Shown: in pieces, positions 37,200-47,113 of the stretch | Position numbering within the stretch: the stretch's first letter is position 1 | How the letters are laid out: the number at the start of each line of letters is the position of its first letter | Assembly (NCBI GenBank): GCA_024235095.1 | Contig: JACKNC010000002.1 | Location: 310,001-374,000 of the forward strand | Length of the DNA: 64,000 nt | Direction: 5' to 3' | DNA from: Gammaproteobacteria bacterium | GTDB lineage: Bacteria > Pseudomonadota > Gammaproteobacteria > Competibacterales > Competibacteraceae | Notes under the pieces: generated by a model | Seen by the model: only the letters and a program-made list of their open reading frames with translations | Databases searched by the model: none | Told to the model about the DNA's origin: nothing | Made by a program: the position numbers and the translations under genes

Positions 37200-37877
37200 A
37201 TGGCTAATTTATTCAAGCGTATTAGTGATGTACTCACCGCAAATCTGAATGATCTGGTTGATCGGGTCGAGGATCCGGAGCGGATGATCAAGCAACTCAT
37301 TCGTGAAATGGAGGAGAACGTCAACAGCGCTCGCGAAGGCGTTATCGACGCCCTCGCCAGTGAGAAGCAGCTTGCCAAGGAGTTGGATCACCAGCGCCGG
37401 CAGGCGGATGACTGGTACAACCGGGCGCGACGAGCAATGGAGAATGGCAATGAGATCCTGGCGCGGGAAGCGCTGATGAGGAAAAAAGAACACGATGACA
37501 TTGCCAGTAACCTCCAGGCCTCCTGGGAATCCGCCAAACGGACCAGTGAACGGCTAAAAGCCCAAATGCGGGCGCTGGAAACCAAGTTGGAAGAGGCGCG
37601 ACTGAAAAAAGGCAGTCTGGTGGCGCGACAGCGGGCTGCCCAGGCTCGTGAGCAGATGGATCGAATTAATGACCGGTTTCAGACCGGTCTTGATCTCAAT
37701 CTTTCTTTTGATCGAATGTCGGGGAAGGTGGATGAAATGGAGGCGCGGATGGAGGCGCGAGCGGATCTGTATGGGGAATACAGCCAGGTTGAAAAGGAAT
37801 TCCTGAAAATGGAAGTAGATAACGAGGTTGAAACGGAACTGGCGATTCTTCGGCAGGAAGTGCGAAAGGCAAATTAG
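37200..37877 (+). CDS. pspA: Phage-shock protein A / IM30 family
   Basis: This is a 225-residue helical coiled-coil protein of the PspA/Vipp1 family. The opening MANLFKRISDVLTANLNDLVDRVEDPERMIKQLIREMEE is the amphipathic helix and first coil, and the family features continue through ARAAMENG-like ARRAMENGNEILAREAL. PspA binds the inner membrane under stress and forms scaffolds that hold it. GGAGGTG stands 5 nt before the start. No pspF, pspB or pspC lies next to it, and I see no -24/-12 promoter. The large membrane protein begins 43 nt after its stop, so the pair may be one unit. Confidence 0.9.
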   Translation: MANLFKRISDVLTANLNDLVDRVEDPERMIKQLIREMEENVNSAREGVIDALASEKQLAKELDHQRRQADDWYNRARRAMENGNEILAREALMRKKEHDDIASNLQASWESAKRTSERLKAQMRALETKLEEARLKKGSLVARQRAAQAREQMDRINDRFQTGLDLNLSFDRMSGKVDEMEARMEARADLYGEYSQVEKEFLKMEVDNEVETELAILRQEVRKAN

Positions 37878-37920
37878 GAGTTTTCAGTTTTAAGGGTTTT
37901 CTCACCTGATGGGGGTGATC

Positions 37921-40900
37921 ATGGACTGGACGATTCTCATTGTTTTGGTCGGGCTATGGCTGGTTTCGCCGATTGTGCTGTTGATCGCCCTTATCATCTC
38001 GCGCCATCAATTGGCCGAGGCGCGGCGGCAGTTGGCAGCCTGGAAGCAACAGGTGCGGGATGAATTGCTCGATAGGGAACGATCTTCCAGCCCGGCAAAC
38101 GCGCTTCGATCCAGCGCCAGCGTCACAGAGCCTTCACAACCCATCCCGCCTATACCTCGTTCGCTGCCGATTCCACCCGCTCCCGTTATTCCATCGCAGC
38201 AAACTGAAGCTGCTCAGTCTCCTCTTTCAACCCCTCTCCCGTCTGCACCCAACGAACAACTAGATGCCGATTGGCGTCCGGCGGAACCGGGGCCTTTGGA
38301 AAAGGCGTTGCAGACGGTGTCCGGTTGGCCGGGATTGATCGCGCCATTTCTGGTCCAGAATATTGGCTGGTTTATCGGCGGATTCTGTTTCGTAGCCGGA
38401 GCGCTGTTTCTAGTGGCTAACACCAGCGGTTTTATCAATGCCTTGGTCGTGTTCGCCAGTCTGCTTACAGCGACTATTTTTCTCATTTGGGCGGGTTACC
38501 AGTTCCGTCGCGCCCGCCCGGAATTGGTTGTCGCCAGTAACGTATTGCTCACTCTGGGTTTAATGTTGGGGCCGCTGGATTTGGCGGTCACCGTGCGCTT
38601 GTTCAACGCCAGCAATGGACAAATTTTATGGCTGGCCCTCAGCGTGGGGTTAGCGTTGTTGGCGCTGGCCGCATTTGCCTGGATGGCGCGGTTAGCCAGC
38701 GCACTGATGGATCGGGCATTGCCGGGACGCTACACCGGTTTATTGACCGCGCTGGCGGGGATGCAGCTCGCTGCGCCCCTGGCGGCGATCCTGCCGGATT
38801 GGCGGGCGTTGGCGGTGTTGCATATTGCGTTGCTGGGTCTGCTGGGTGACGGGTTACGACGCTTCGTCAGCGAATGGCTGCGACAGATCTTTCTGGATCG
38901 TCAATGGACGGGCTATTTCGCTGCCGGGATGCTGGTGTATGCGGGGACGGTCTCTTTCGTCCATTTGACCTGGATTTGGCCGGATTCATTGCCGGTGGGC
39001 TATTCAGGGCCATTTCTGATGGTGTTATGCCTGCTGCTGTTCCCGGTGGACGCTGCACTCAAGGAATGGATGCGCCAATACGCCTTCCTGTCCCGATTCA
39101 GCTTTGCCCTGTACGGCTTGTCGGTGGTTGCCATCGTTATGGCCATTCCGGCGACCCCGACAGCGCTGTTAACCCTGGCGCTGGGGAGTGCGTTGTATGG
39201 CTGGATGACCTGGCGCTATTTGACCCTGTTGCCGCTCTATCTGCTGTTGGGCTGCGTCGTAGGACTGTACGGATATGGAATTTTGCAGTGGTTGCCTCCG
39301 GGCTGGCATTTACTGGCGAGCCTGCCGGGCCTGTTCGCCTTGCTGGCGCTGAGTCGCTGGGCGCACCTGAAAATATGCTCCTCGCAGAATTCCGGTTTCC
39401 TAACCATCGCCTGGCAATGCCTGCTGGTATTTGGGGCGCTGCTGATCGGCTTAACCATCTGGAGTCTGGTTTGGAGTGCGCCAAGCTGGCTTGGATTTGC
39501 CACTGCCGCGGCCGCCGCGCTACTGGGTTATGGCGCAACCCGCTGGGCGCTGGGATGGCCGGACGCTGATCCGCAATGGGCGTATGCCGATGCCGGCGTT
39601 GCGGCGCTGGCGGCAATTGCGATCGCTTACACGCCAGACGGATTGTTGTTCGGTTGGGTCCTGCAAACCGCGCTGGGTTGGCTGGCGCTGGCGGCGTTAT
39701 GGACGGGGTTGGGTTTGCATGATCAACGACAGTCGCCGATCAGCCGGCGGGTTTGGATCAAGAGTGCCCTATTGGCTATCGTCGCGGCGTTGACGTTAGC
39801 AGGCGTCAATCTTTGGCCATTCTGGCTGGGCCGGTTGGAACCCATCTTCTTGCTGGCGTTGGCCAGTGGAATTTTATTATGGATGAGCCTGGGTTTGCGC
39901 CAGCAATCGTTGTTCTATGGTACGTTGGCGCTAATCGCTGCAATCGGGGTTTTGCTGAAACGCGGCTATTTTCCCGCTCCCGGCGCCGGACTCATCGAGT
40001 TCCTACTGGTTTTTGCGCTGTGGTCGATTTTGTGGTGGCTGGACTGGCGCGCGGAGATACGTGAAATTTTGCGCGCTGAGGTCGGAGTCGATGAAAACCA
40101 ACTGGAAGTCAGTGTAACTTCGATTATTCGCGGACCGCTGGAACAAGCGATGGCCTTGTTATGGACCATCGGATTGATGCATCTGGGGTCACGCTTGCTG
40201 ACGGGCTATCCGTCGCCAACATGGCCTTGGATCGCTGGACTGGCGGCGATCAGCGGCTTGTTGCTCATCGGGTGCCTGCGCTGGTTTTATGGAGTCGCGT
40301 TACCCATGCTGCTGGGTTTGGCGGGATGGCTGACGGGATTGGTGTATCTGGAGCTATCGTTGCCCGGAATAGCTGCGGCGGGGGTTCTGTACGTCCTGGT
40401 CGTCTGGCGCTTGAGCGTTGTCGCGCTGGATCAGCCATTGACCTGGCGATGGGCGCGGCTGCTGCGTTTCACCGTACCGGGCGGCGCAGGCGGTCGCCAG
40501 CGCGTCGAGGCGAGTTTGCACGCTTGCGCCATGCTGGTCGCCACCATACCCGTGGCGGTCAGTCTAGCGCTGGGGATACTGGGTCATGTTGCGCCGCAAC
40601 TGTGGCCGGCCCTGGGTGTCAGTCTGACGTTATTCGTGCTGGCGGGTAATCGTTACCGGACTGCAACGCATGTTGGCGCGGCATTGATGACATTGACGCT
40701 CGGTGTCTGGTTGGTGAGCGCCTGGCTGAACCCGCCTGAGTTATTCATTCTGGGTCAACCGCTGGTCAATGTAAGTTTAAGTCTGCTCATGGCGCTGGCG
40801 GCGGTCAAGTTGCAATCGCAGCGCGCTGCGCCTTTCGCCCATTACCGTCACCCCTTGTGGATGATGGGCGGACTGCTGTATGGACTGGCGCTGGCCGGAG

Positions 40901-42585
40901 CTACACTAGGCATTTTGGTCAAAGCGCCCGGTCTGCCGCTGCTATTGGCGTTGCTCTGTGTCGCGTTGTTCCCGGTGACGCGTCCGCTCGCGAAGGGCGC
41001 TATGTGGCGTGGCCTGGGATTAGTGATCTTGATCAGCGCCCTGGCGTGGCGCGTTGCTGATCTGGTTGGATTTGCAGTCTGGGACGAAGCCTGGTTCAGT
41101 CTGAGTTGGGGCTATGCGCTCTGGAGCATCGGCAAATTTCTGTTGCCGTCCTGGAACGCGCGCTTTCCCGACTGGAAGGTCACAGTCAATCCCTGGCCCT
41201 GGCTGGGACTGATAGCTGTTTTATTCGGCGCATGGACGGGGTTCGTCGCTGGGGAACCTGCGCTGGCCATATTATTGGCAGGATTGGCGCTTTACACCTT
41301 CCTGATGGGCTGGCAACGGCAGGAACGATTCTGGTTTAAGGTTGGACTATGGTTTGCGCTGGCCAGCAGTTATGCGCTCTGGTTGTGGGATCAACCCTTG
41401 ACTTGGCCAGCGGTGATCGCGGTGTTGCCCTGGCTGGCCTTGCAAAGCGGTTTGCTGTGGCTGTTACTCATACGGAGTCAGCGGACGTTGACCGTTTGGC
41501 TCGATGCCCACGATCTTCAAGCCGGCGCCAAACGGTTTCGGCGCTGGCCGGATATCGCGGAAGCGATTGGCGAAACGACGTCCTGGCTATGGCTGGCGAC
41601 TTTGCTGAGCTTAGGGCTGCATATCGCCGCCGTGGCGGCCTGGCAACTGGGACTTGGAGTCTGGCCGTGGTATTTCGGCCTCTTCACCGATGCGCTGGCG
41701 GTGGGCGCGACGTTAACCCTGTTGCTAATTTTGACTGGGTTAAGGGCTTGGCGGAGTCGGGATGAACCGAACCGAATTTACACGACCGTGTTGTTGCTTT
41801 GGGTGTTGGCGGGTTACGGGCGACTGGTTGTATTTGGCCTGACGCCCTGGACGCCTTGGGATACTACTGGATTGCTGGCCGGGGCGGGCGCGGCTTTCCT
41901 GTTGTACCAGTGGACCGGGTTACGGCCCTTTTATCATCTGGCCCTGGGATTGCCGTTGCTGGCTTTGACGACCGCGCCCTGGCAACTCGCCTCGCCGTGG
42001 ACGGGTGGGACGTTGTTGGCCGGAGGTCTGCTCTACTTGTCGCTGGCTGGGACAATGCGCAATCCATTGCCCTTTTATCTGGGCGTGTTAGCTTTGAATG
42101 GCGCGATTTACCTCTGGGCGCCGCTTTGGGCGCAACAGTATGGATTGTGGCAGTTCTATCTCATCCCGGCAGCGGTGTCGGTGCTGGCCTTGCTGCATCT
42201 GCATCGGCGGGAGTTGCGGCCCCGGGTGCTGAATGGGGCGCGACTGGCGGCGTTGAGTGTGTTGTATGCCGGGGCAGGACTGGATGTGTTCCTGCAACCG
42301 CAATTGTGGGTGTTCGCGCTGGCGTTGGCGTTGGCGCTAGCCGGCATGTTAATCGGTATCGCCTTGCGTATCCGCGCTTTTCTCTATGCGGGTGTGGCGT
42401 TTCTAGTGCTGAATATCAGTGGGCAACTGCTGCGCTTTTATCCGGAACAAGGCATGAGTCGGGCGCTGATTCTGCTGGGTCTGGGTGCATCGATTACCAT
42501 GGGGATGGTGCTGTTCAATCTCAAACGCGAGGCGATTTTGCAGCGAATTCGGATTGCGCGGGCTGATTTGGCCGGGTGGGAGTAG
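37921..42585 (+). CDS. Very large polytopic membrane protein downstream of pspA
   Basis: The protein has about 1554 residues from the ATG at 37921, which has GGGGGT just upstream. A frame from 37909 adds four residues and lacks a site. One N-terminal helix (about 3-25) precedes a short Ala/Arg linker and a Pro-rich stretch (about 55-90, PIPPIPRSLPIPPAPVIPSQ). Dozens of hydrophobic, Trp- and Leu-rich segments then fill nearly the rest, with few charged loops. The overall pattern recalls DUF2339-type giant membrane proteins, but I cannot confirm a family. No enzymatic motif is visible. It lies 43 nt after pspA on the same strand, so a role in membrane stress is a guess from context. Confidence 0.75.
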   Translation: MDWTILIVLVGLWLVSPIVLLIALIISRHQLAEARRQLAAWKQQVRDELLDRERSSSPANALRSSASVTEPSQPIPPIPRSLPIPPAPVIPSQQTEAAQSPLSTPLPSAPNEQLDADWRPAEPGPLEKALQTVSGWPGLIAPFLVQNIGWFIGGFCFVAGALFLVANTSGFINALVVFASLLTATIFLIWAGYQFRRARPELVVASNVLLTLGLMLGPLDLAVTVRLFNASNGQILWLALSVGLALLALAAFAWMARLASALMDRALPGRYTGLLTALAGMQLAAPLAAILPDWRALAVLHIALLGLLGDGLRRFVSEWLRQIFLDRQWTGYFAAGMLVYAGTVSFVHLTWIWPDSLPVGYSGPFLMVLCLLLFPVDAALKEWMRQYAFLSRFSFALYGLSVVAIVMAIPATPTALLTLALGSALYGWMTWRYLTLLPLYLLLGCVVGLYGYGILQWLPPGWHLLASLPGLFALLALSRWAHLKICSSQNSGFLTIAWQCLLVFGALLIGLTIWSLVWSAPSWLGFATAAAAALLGYGATRWALGWPDADPQWAYADAGVAALAAIAIAYTPDGLLFGWVLQTALGWLALAALWTGLGLHDQRQSPISRRVWIKSALLAIVAALTLAGVNLWPFWLGRLEPIFLLALASGILLWMSLGLRQQSLFYGTLALIAAIGVLLKRGYFPAPGAGLIEFLLVFALWSILWWLDWRAEIREILRAEVGVDENQLEVSVTSIIRGPLEQAMALLWTIGLMHLGSRLLTGYPSPTWPWIAGLAAISGLLLIGCLRWFYGVALPMLLGLAGWLTGLVYLELSLPGIAAAGVLYVLVVWRLSVVALDQPLTWRWARLLRFTVPGGAGGRQRVEASLHACAMLVATIPVAVSLALGILGHVAPQLWPALGVSLTLFVLAGNRYRTATHVGAALMTLTLGVWLVSAWLNPPELFILGQPLVNVSLSLLMALAAVKLQSQRAAPFAHYRHPLWMMGGLLYGLALAGATLGILVKAPGLPLLLALLCVALFPVTRPLAKGAMWRGLGLVILISALAWRVADLVGFAVWDEAWFSLSWGYALWSIGKFLLPSWNARFPDWKVTVNPWPWLGLIAVLFGAWTGFVAGEPALAILLAGLALYTFLMGWQRQERFWFKVGLWFALASSYALWLWDQPLTWPAVIAVLPWLALQSGLLWLLLIRSQRTLTVWLDAHDLQAGAKRFRRWPDIAEAIGETTSWLWLATLLSLGLHIAAVAAWQLGLGVWPWYFGLFTDALAVGATLTLLLILTGLRAWRSRDEPNRIYTTVLLLWVLAGYGRLVVFGLTPWTPWDTTGLLAGAGAAFLLYQWTGLRPFYHLALGLPLLALTTAPWQLASPWTGGTLLAGGLLYLSLAGTMRNPLPFYLGVLALNGAIYLWAPLWAQQYGLWQFYLIPAAVSVLALLHLHRRELRPRVLNGARLAALSVLYAGAGLDVFLQPQLWVFALALALALAGMLIGIALRIRAFLYAGVAFLVLNISGQLLRFYPEQGMSRALILLGLGASITMGMVLFNLKREAILQRIRIARADLAGWE

Positions 42586-42597
42586 CCGATCCATAGG

Positions 42598-43788
42598 CTT
42601 GCCAACGATTATCCCTACATTATCAACGAACTGAGCGTTAATCAAATTGTCTAATAACTATAGAAGACCTCTTTAGAGACTCTAAATTTATAGAGGAGGT
42701 GCGGCAATGAACGCGGAATGGATGTTTGATGCACGTAAAATACCGGATGAAGTGATGAATTACATCCGGCGTATTGCGGTTCGCGCGGTCGAAGAGAAGC
42801 ATTATGGTCCGGAGCTTGTTGCTGATTTTTTGGGTATCGACCGAACGAGTATTTATGATTGGCTTCGCAACTATCGTTATGAAGGAGAAGAAGCCCTGGA
42901 TACCCGGAAAGCGCTCGGCGCCACGTGTGTGATGACTCCGGATATTGATCGATGGTTAAAAGAAACGATACTCAATACGACGCCGGCGGATCATGGCTAT
43001 GATACGGTTTTATGGACTTTAGAGATCATGGTTAATTTATTGAAAGAGTACTTTGGTTTATGGGTATCGGATGCCACGGTTCGTCTGCATTTACATCAAT
43101 TAGGACTGAGTTGTCAAAAACCTTGTTATCATGCCTTAAACCAGGATCAGGAGGAAGTTAAAAAGTTTATTAATGAAGAATTTAAAGAGATTCAGAAGCG
43201 GGCTCAAGAACTTGGAGCGGATATTGCGTTTCAGGATGAGTCATGGGTTCAAGGCCATACGCGTTCTGGACGGACGTGGGGCTTAGTCGGTCATCCGCCT
43301 GAAATTAAAGTGAGTGATGACCGGGGTGGGTTTCACATTTTATCGATGGTTACGGCGACGGGCGAGTTAATATTTGAAGTGACCACTCAAAAATGAGTGA
43401 GTGGGGTTTTCATTGCCTTTTTAGAGAAGGCATTAGAGGGTCGAGAGCGCCCATTAATTGTCATCACGGACAATGCGTCTTATCATACCTCGAAAGAAGT
43501 CAAAGCCTTTCTTGAGACGCATCGAAAACAAATCCGCTTGTTCTTTCTTCCCCCCCACTCGCCAGAGTTAAATCCGGATGAACAGGTTTGGAATGAGATC
43601 AAAAATGATCATCTGGAAAAGGAGCCAATTAAAAACCGGGCTGATTTCAGAGCGCGCGTTTATTCTGCTTTGGAAAAGCTAAAAGAATTTCAGGAAAGGG
43701 TCAAATCATTTTTTAGGCTCCCTGATACTCAATACGCTAATCCTGAAAAAGCTCCAGCATGATTTTTGTGGGGATAACTATTAGCAAG
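42598..43788 (+). mobile_element. IS630-family insertion sequence
   Basis: The element spans about 1.19 kb. Its terminal repeats CTTGCCAACGATTATCCCTACA (42598-42619) and the complement of TGTGGGGATAACTATTAGCAAG (43767-43788) match at about 17 of 22 positions. The only gene is a transposase with an in-frame stop. Outer boundaries are uncertain by a few bases because the TA target duplication typical of IS630 is not clear. Confidence 0.7.
42707..43762 (+). pseudogene. IS630-family transposase interrupted by an in-frame TGA
   Basis: The frame runs 229 codons, meets TGA at 43394-43396, and continues in the same frame for 121 codons (VFIAFLEKALEGRERPLIVI...). Joined, it is about 350 residues with a complete DDE core: QDESWVQG, VITDNASYHTSK and LNPDEQVWNEIK. 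The N-terminal half has the helix-turn-helix expected for the family (FLGIDRTSIYDWLRNYRYEG). A small duplication near GAGTGAGTGG may have created the stop. As read, the protein is truncated, so the element should be dead unless the stop is read through. Confidence 0.75.
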
Positions 43789-43857
43789 ACAACAGCAACA
43801 GATGGACTCACGGCCAGCGGTCACGATCGCACACCCGCCCGATTACATCATCGGCCC
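43789..43857. other. Short spacer between two IS elements
   Basis: This 69-bp stretch of GC-rich sequence lies between the IS630-like right end and the IS1-family left end. It may be a remnant of the original target gene. No feature is recognised. Confidence 0.3.
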
Positions 43858-43940
43858 GGGTAGTGCTCTAGATTTGGATATGCTATATTTTAGTCTAAAA
43901 TTGTATTAAGTATTTTAATATTTTTTTAAGGAATTTAAAT

Positions 43941-44686
43941 ATGGTTTTAAATCCTGTCCTTTGCCCTGTTTGTCGTCATGAAAAAATCGCAAAGCGTGGA
44001 AAAACGGAGAATGAAAAACAACGCTACCTTTGTCAGAATCCAGAATGCTCGGTCAAAACATTTATTTTAGACTACGATTACAATGGCTATTTGCCAGAAG
44101 TTAAAAACCAGATTATTAATATGGCGATCAATAGCAGTGGAATTTGGGATACTGCGTGAGTTTTAGAAATCAGTCCGACCACCGTCATTAACGAATTAAA
44201 AAAAAAAGAATCTTGCCTTGAATCAATCAATCGAACAGTGCTGAACGGCTTAAATCCATACGAAGTCATCGTTGAGATTCAAAAAGTTGAAGATCAAGAG
44301 GCGGAGTTAGACAAGATGTGGAGTTACGTCCAGAGCAAAGCACATCCGCGTTGGCTGTGGCATGCCATCGATCACACGACCAGAAAAATTCTCGCTTATA
44401 CCCTCGGTGATCACAAAGATGAAGTGTTTTTAAAGCTTAAAGAGCTTCTAGAACCTTTCGGAATAACCCGATTTTACACGGATGACGGGGGAGCCTACGA
44501 ACACCACTTGCCACCCGAACAGCATACGGTTGGTAAGGCGAATACTCAAAAAATTGAACGGAAACACCTCACCCTACGGACGCGCATTAAAAGATGAGTC
44601 AGAAAGACCATTTGCTTCTCCAAACTCGATAAGATGCATGACATCGTTATTGGTCTATTTATTAATCGGTATGAATTCGGGGTTTT
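43941..44686 (+). pseudogene. IS1-family transposase with two in-frame TGA codons
   Basis: One frame encodes the InsA-like zinc-finger start (VCRHEKIAKRGKTENEKQRY) and the InsB-like DDE part (DHTTRKILAYTLGDHKDEVF, FYTDDGGAYEHHLP, KIERKHLTLRTRIKR). TGA stops interrupt it at 44157-44159, where the family has DTARVL (CGA to TGA), and near 44595, where it has RIKRL. The last residues NRYEFGVL stand next to the IS1111 copy at 44687. The single continuous frame, without the classical InsA/InsB frameshift, fits the one-ORF subgroup. It is inactive as read. Confidence 0.75.
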
Positions 44687-44790
44687 AGAGACTAATGGAA
44701 TGGTCCGCCCCGCTCCTCCAACGAGCCCAAAGCGGGCGAAATAGTGAATGCTGACTCACATCATATTAACCGAGATAACGGAGCGGACCC

Positions 44791-45849
44791 ATGAAAGAGT
44801 ATACCAATGAGCGCGTCATTAAGGTTGTCGGCATTGATCTGGCCAAGCGGAGTTTTCACGTTTACGGCGTGGACGAGAACGGTCAACGGGTGATCCGCAG
44901 GACCTTCAACCGGGTACGTCTGAGTGAATTCATGGCGAATCTGCCCGCCTGTACGGTGGCCATGGAAGCCTGTGGCAGTGCGCACTATTGGGCGCGGCAG
45001 TTCCGGGAGGACGGCCATGAGGTACGGTTGATCGCGCCCCAGTTCGTGAAGCCCTTTGTGAAATCCAATAAAAACGACGCCGTCGATGCCGAGGCGATTT
45101 GCGAAGCGGCCCAGCGGCCCAGGATGCGGTTGGTGGCGATCAAGAGCGTGGAACAGCAAGATATCCAGGCGATTCACCGGATGCGCAGTTTGGGGGTGGA
45201 ACGCCGCACCGCCCAGGTCAATCAGATTCGCGGTTTTTTGTTGGAATACGGCATTGAAATCCCGCAGGGGCGTGTGGCGGTGAACCAGCGCCTGCCGGAG
45301 ATTCTTGAGGATCCAGAGAACGGCCTCAGCGAGCGCTTCCGGGCTGAGCTACGCGAGTTGGCTGACGAACTCCGTCACTTGGATGAACGGGTTGCTCATT
45401 ATGACGCCCAGATTGAGACCCTGGCGGAAAGCCATCCGCAGGCGCAAGCGTTGATGACGATCCCCGGTCTGGGCGCCAAGGGCGCGACCGCGTTGGTAGC
45501 GGCCGTCGGCGAGGATCCCCGACTCTTTAAGAACGGGCGGGGTTTGGCGGCTTGGCTGGGCCTGGTGCCGCGCCAGCACTCCACCGGTGGACGGGACCGC
45601 TTACTGGGTATCAGTAAACGGGGGGATGTCTACCTGCGGCAGTTGCTGATTCATGGCGCCCGCGCCGTGTTGCGCTGGGTCGAGCGCAAGGACGATCCGA
45701 CGAGCCGCTGGGCCCGGGGACTGAAAGGCCGTCGCCATGCCAACGTGGCGGCCGTCGCGTTGGCCAACAAGATCGCCCGGATCGCCTATGCGGTGATGAC
45801 GACCGGCCAGCCCTATGATGCGGCCAAAGGCGCTCTGGCTCCGGTTTGA
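44791..45849 (+). CDS. IS110-family (IS1111 group) transposase, copy 1
   Basis: This is a 352-residue recombinase. The N-terminal RuvC-like DEDD domain shows VVGIDLAKRSFHVYG, ACTVAMEACGSAHYW and KSNKNDAVDAEAICEA, and the C-terminal transposase-20 domain shows LMTIPGLGAKGATALVAAVGEDPRLFKNGRGLAAWLGLVPRQHSTGG. Members use a noncoding bridge RNA encoded at one end to choose target and donor sites. GGAGCG precedes the ATG. The gene is complete and identical in protein sequence to copy 2. Confidence 0.9.
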   Translation: MKEYTNERVIKVVGIDLAKRSFHVYGVDENGQRVIRRTFNRVRLSEFMANLPACTVAMEACGSAHYWARQFREDGHEVRLIAPQFVKPFVKSNKNDAVDAEAICEAAQRPRMRLVAIKSVEQQDIQAIHRMRSLGVERRTAQVNQIRGFLLEYGIEIPQGRVAVNQRLPEILEDPENGLSERFRAELRELADELRHLDERVAHYDAQIETLAESHPQAQALMTIPGLGAKGATALVAAVGEDPRLFKNGRGLAAWLGLVPRQHSTGGRDRLLGISKRGDVYLRQLLIHGARAVLRWVERKDDPTSRWARGLKGRRHANVAAVALANKIARIAYAVMTTGQPYDAAKGALAPV

Positions 45850-46159
45850 GTCTTTCTACGCTTCATCCGCGACCCGGTCGCTACGACCACCCCAGTACCT
45901 CCCACCATAAGTTGCGAAGAGTGAATCTCACGGTGATGGCATGAAAGACCAGTTCTGCATTTCCGAAAACCTGATTCGTACAAAAGCCGGCTCTGCCGAG
46001 ACTGCGAGACTGATAAGGACGGAGATGCGCGCGAATTCCATCAGGGCACGAGGGCAGGCGAGCGCCTCAACACGATGCCGGATATATGGCCGCAACTTTT
46101 CCTTCAGCCAAACGGCGATTTCCTCTTGCATCGCGGGGCGGACCATATATGTACGAAAA
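45850..46159 (+). ncRNA. Candidate bridge RNA region of copy 1
   Basis: In IS1111-group elements the guide (bridge or seek) RNA is encoded in the right-end noncoding region after the transposase. This 310-bp stretch fits that position and is conserved in copy 2. An antisense frame across it (45928-46146) is not thought to be a gene. The RNA itself was not folded here. Confidence 0.4.
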
Positions 46160-47113
46160 CTTAATATCCTACGCAGCCTCTAAAATGGGTTCCTGCAATA
46201 ATTCACGATTCTTAAATATTTTTCGCAACATTAATCGAATTGAAGCAAGGTAGACTTGACTTTGACTCGATGCAGGCTTCCTTTCGTAATCTCTACTTAA
46301 TCGACGAGATCGCCCCAACCAAGCGAGGCTTCTTTCAACAACCCATCGCCGAGGTAAAACCTGAAATCCTTTCTCTTCTTTATTTTTGTTAACAACTTCA
46401 ATCGTGCAGTTAAAGTTTTTCTCAAGCCATTGAGCCAGGGACTCACCTTGATAAGCACCATCGGCCCAAACTTTCCGGATCGTATTGGCGATGGATAGCC
46501 CACCTTGTAATACCTGTGGTGCGCCTTTTACATCCGGAATATTCGCGGCATGCACCCCGACATAAATTAGACAACCCATTGTATCCACTAGAATATGCCT
46601 TTTTCTTCCTTTAACTAACTTGCCTCCATCCAATCCTGTTTCATCCGCACATTCCTGGGTGCCTTTCACCGATTGGCTATCAATGATCGCGGCGCTTGGG
46701 GTCTCATTTCGCCCTACTTCTTGACGAAATTTTTGGTGAAGCGCCGTGTTAATTTTCTCGAAAACACCGTTATTGATCCATTGATGATAATAAGTGCTGA
46801 CGGTGGTATACGCCGGAAAATCTTTGGGAAGATATCGCCACTGACAACCCGTTTTATTGATGTAAAAAATTGCATTTAAAATCTCGCGGAGATCCACTTC
46901 TCGGGGACGTCCTCGCGTATTTGGCTCGCGTTCTTCCAAAAGGGGTTGAACCCTCTCCCATTCCGCATCGGTGAGATCACTGGGATAGCGATTAAACGGT
47001 TTTTCCTTCGGCCAAGACATCGCGTACCTCGAACAAAAATTTCGAAACTAAAATAATTTGGGCTTTTTTGGGTAATTCTATCAAAAAAACAATAAATAAA
47101 ATAAATATGTTAT
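46160..47113 (-). mobile_element. IS5-family sequence between the inverted IS1111 copies
   Basis: This 954-bp segment contains one complete IS5-like transposase. I did not find convincing terminal inverted repeats at its edges, so one or both ends may have been lost or replaced by the flanking IS1111 right ends. It is AT-rich beyond the gene. Confidence 0.6.
46169..47020 (-). CDS. IS5-family transposase
   Basis: This is a 283-residue DDE transposase of the IS5 group (IS427-like). The N-terminal domain reads DLTDAEWERVQPLLEE. The first Asp is in AAIIDSQSVKG, the second in KVWADGAYQGE, and the glutamate region follows VVERSLAWLGRSRRLSRDYE, as in the family. A GAGGT site lies upstream of the start. 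The frame is intact. Confidence 0.88.
   Translation of the reverse strand: MSWPKEKPFNRYPSDLTDAEWERVQPLLEEREPNTRGRPREVDLREILNAIFYINKTGCQWRYLPKDFPAYTTVSTYYHQWINNGVFEKINTALHQKFRQEVGRNETPSAAIIDSQSVKGTQECADETGLDGGKLVKGRKRHILVDTMGCLIYVGVHAANIPDVKGAPQVLQGGLSIANTIRKVWADGAYQGESLAQWLEKNFNCTIEVVNKNKEEKGFQVLPRRWVVERSLAWLGRSRRLSRDYERKPASSQSQVYLASIRLMLRKIFKNRELLQEPILEAA

Larger units (their letters stand above)
44687..46159 (+). mobile_element. IS110-family (IS1111 group) element, copy 1
   Basis: This element of about 1.47 kb is identical, in inverted orientation, to 47114-48586 wherever I compared them. Subterminal inverted repeats ATGGTCCGCCCCGC (44700-44713) and GCGGGGCGGACCAT (46133-46146) are the IS1111-group hallmark, set back 13 bp from each end. 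A short left noncoding end (about 104 bp) and a long right one (310 bp) flank the transposase, as in IS1111. Confidence 0.8.

Noticed and set aside
38874..42566. Several long frames inside the giant membrane protein gene
   Set aside because: They are out-of-frame products of a GC-rich hydrophobic gene and show no conserved motifs.
42707..44600. Genome-wide recoding of TGA
   Set aside because: Many neighbouring genes end at TGA (for example pilS, the ABC permeases and sucC-linked genes), so it is a stop codon here. The transposase stops are better explained as decay.
45928..46146. A 72-codon antisense frame in the IS1111 right end
   Set aside because: It has no ribosome site or family features and lies in the region expected to encode the guide RNA. 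The other copy has the same frame only because the element is duplicated.
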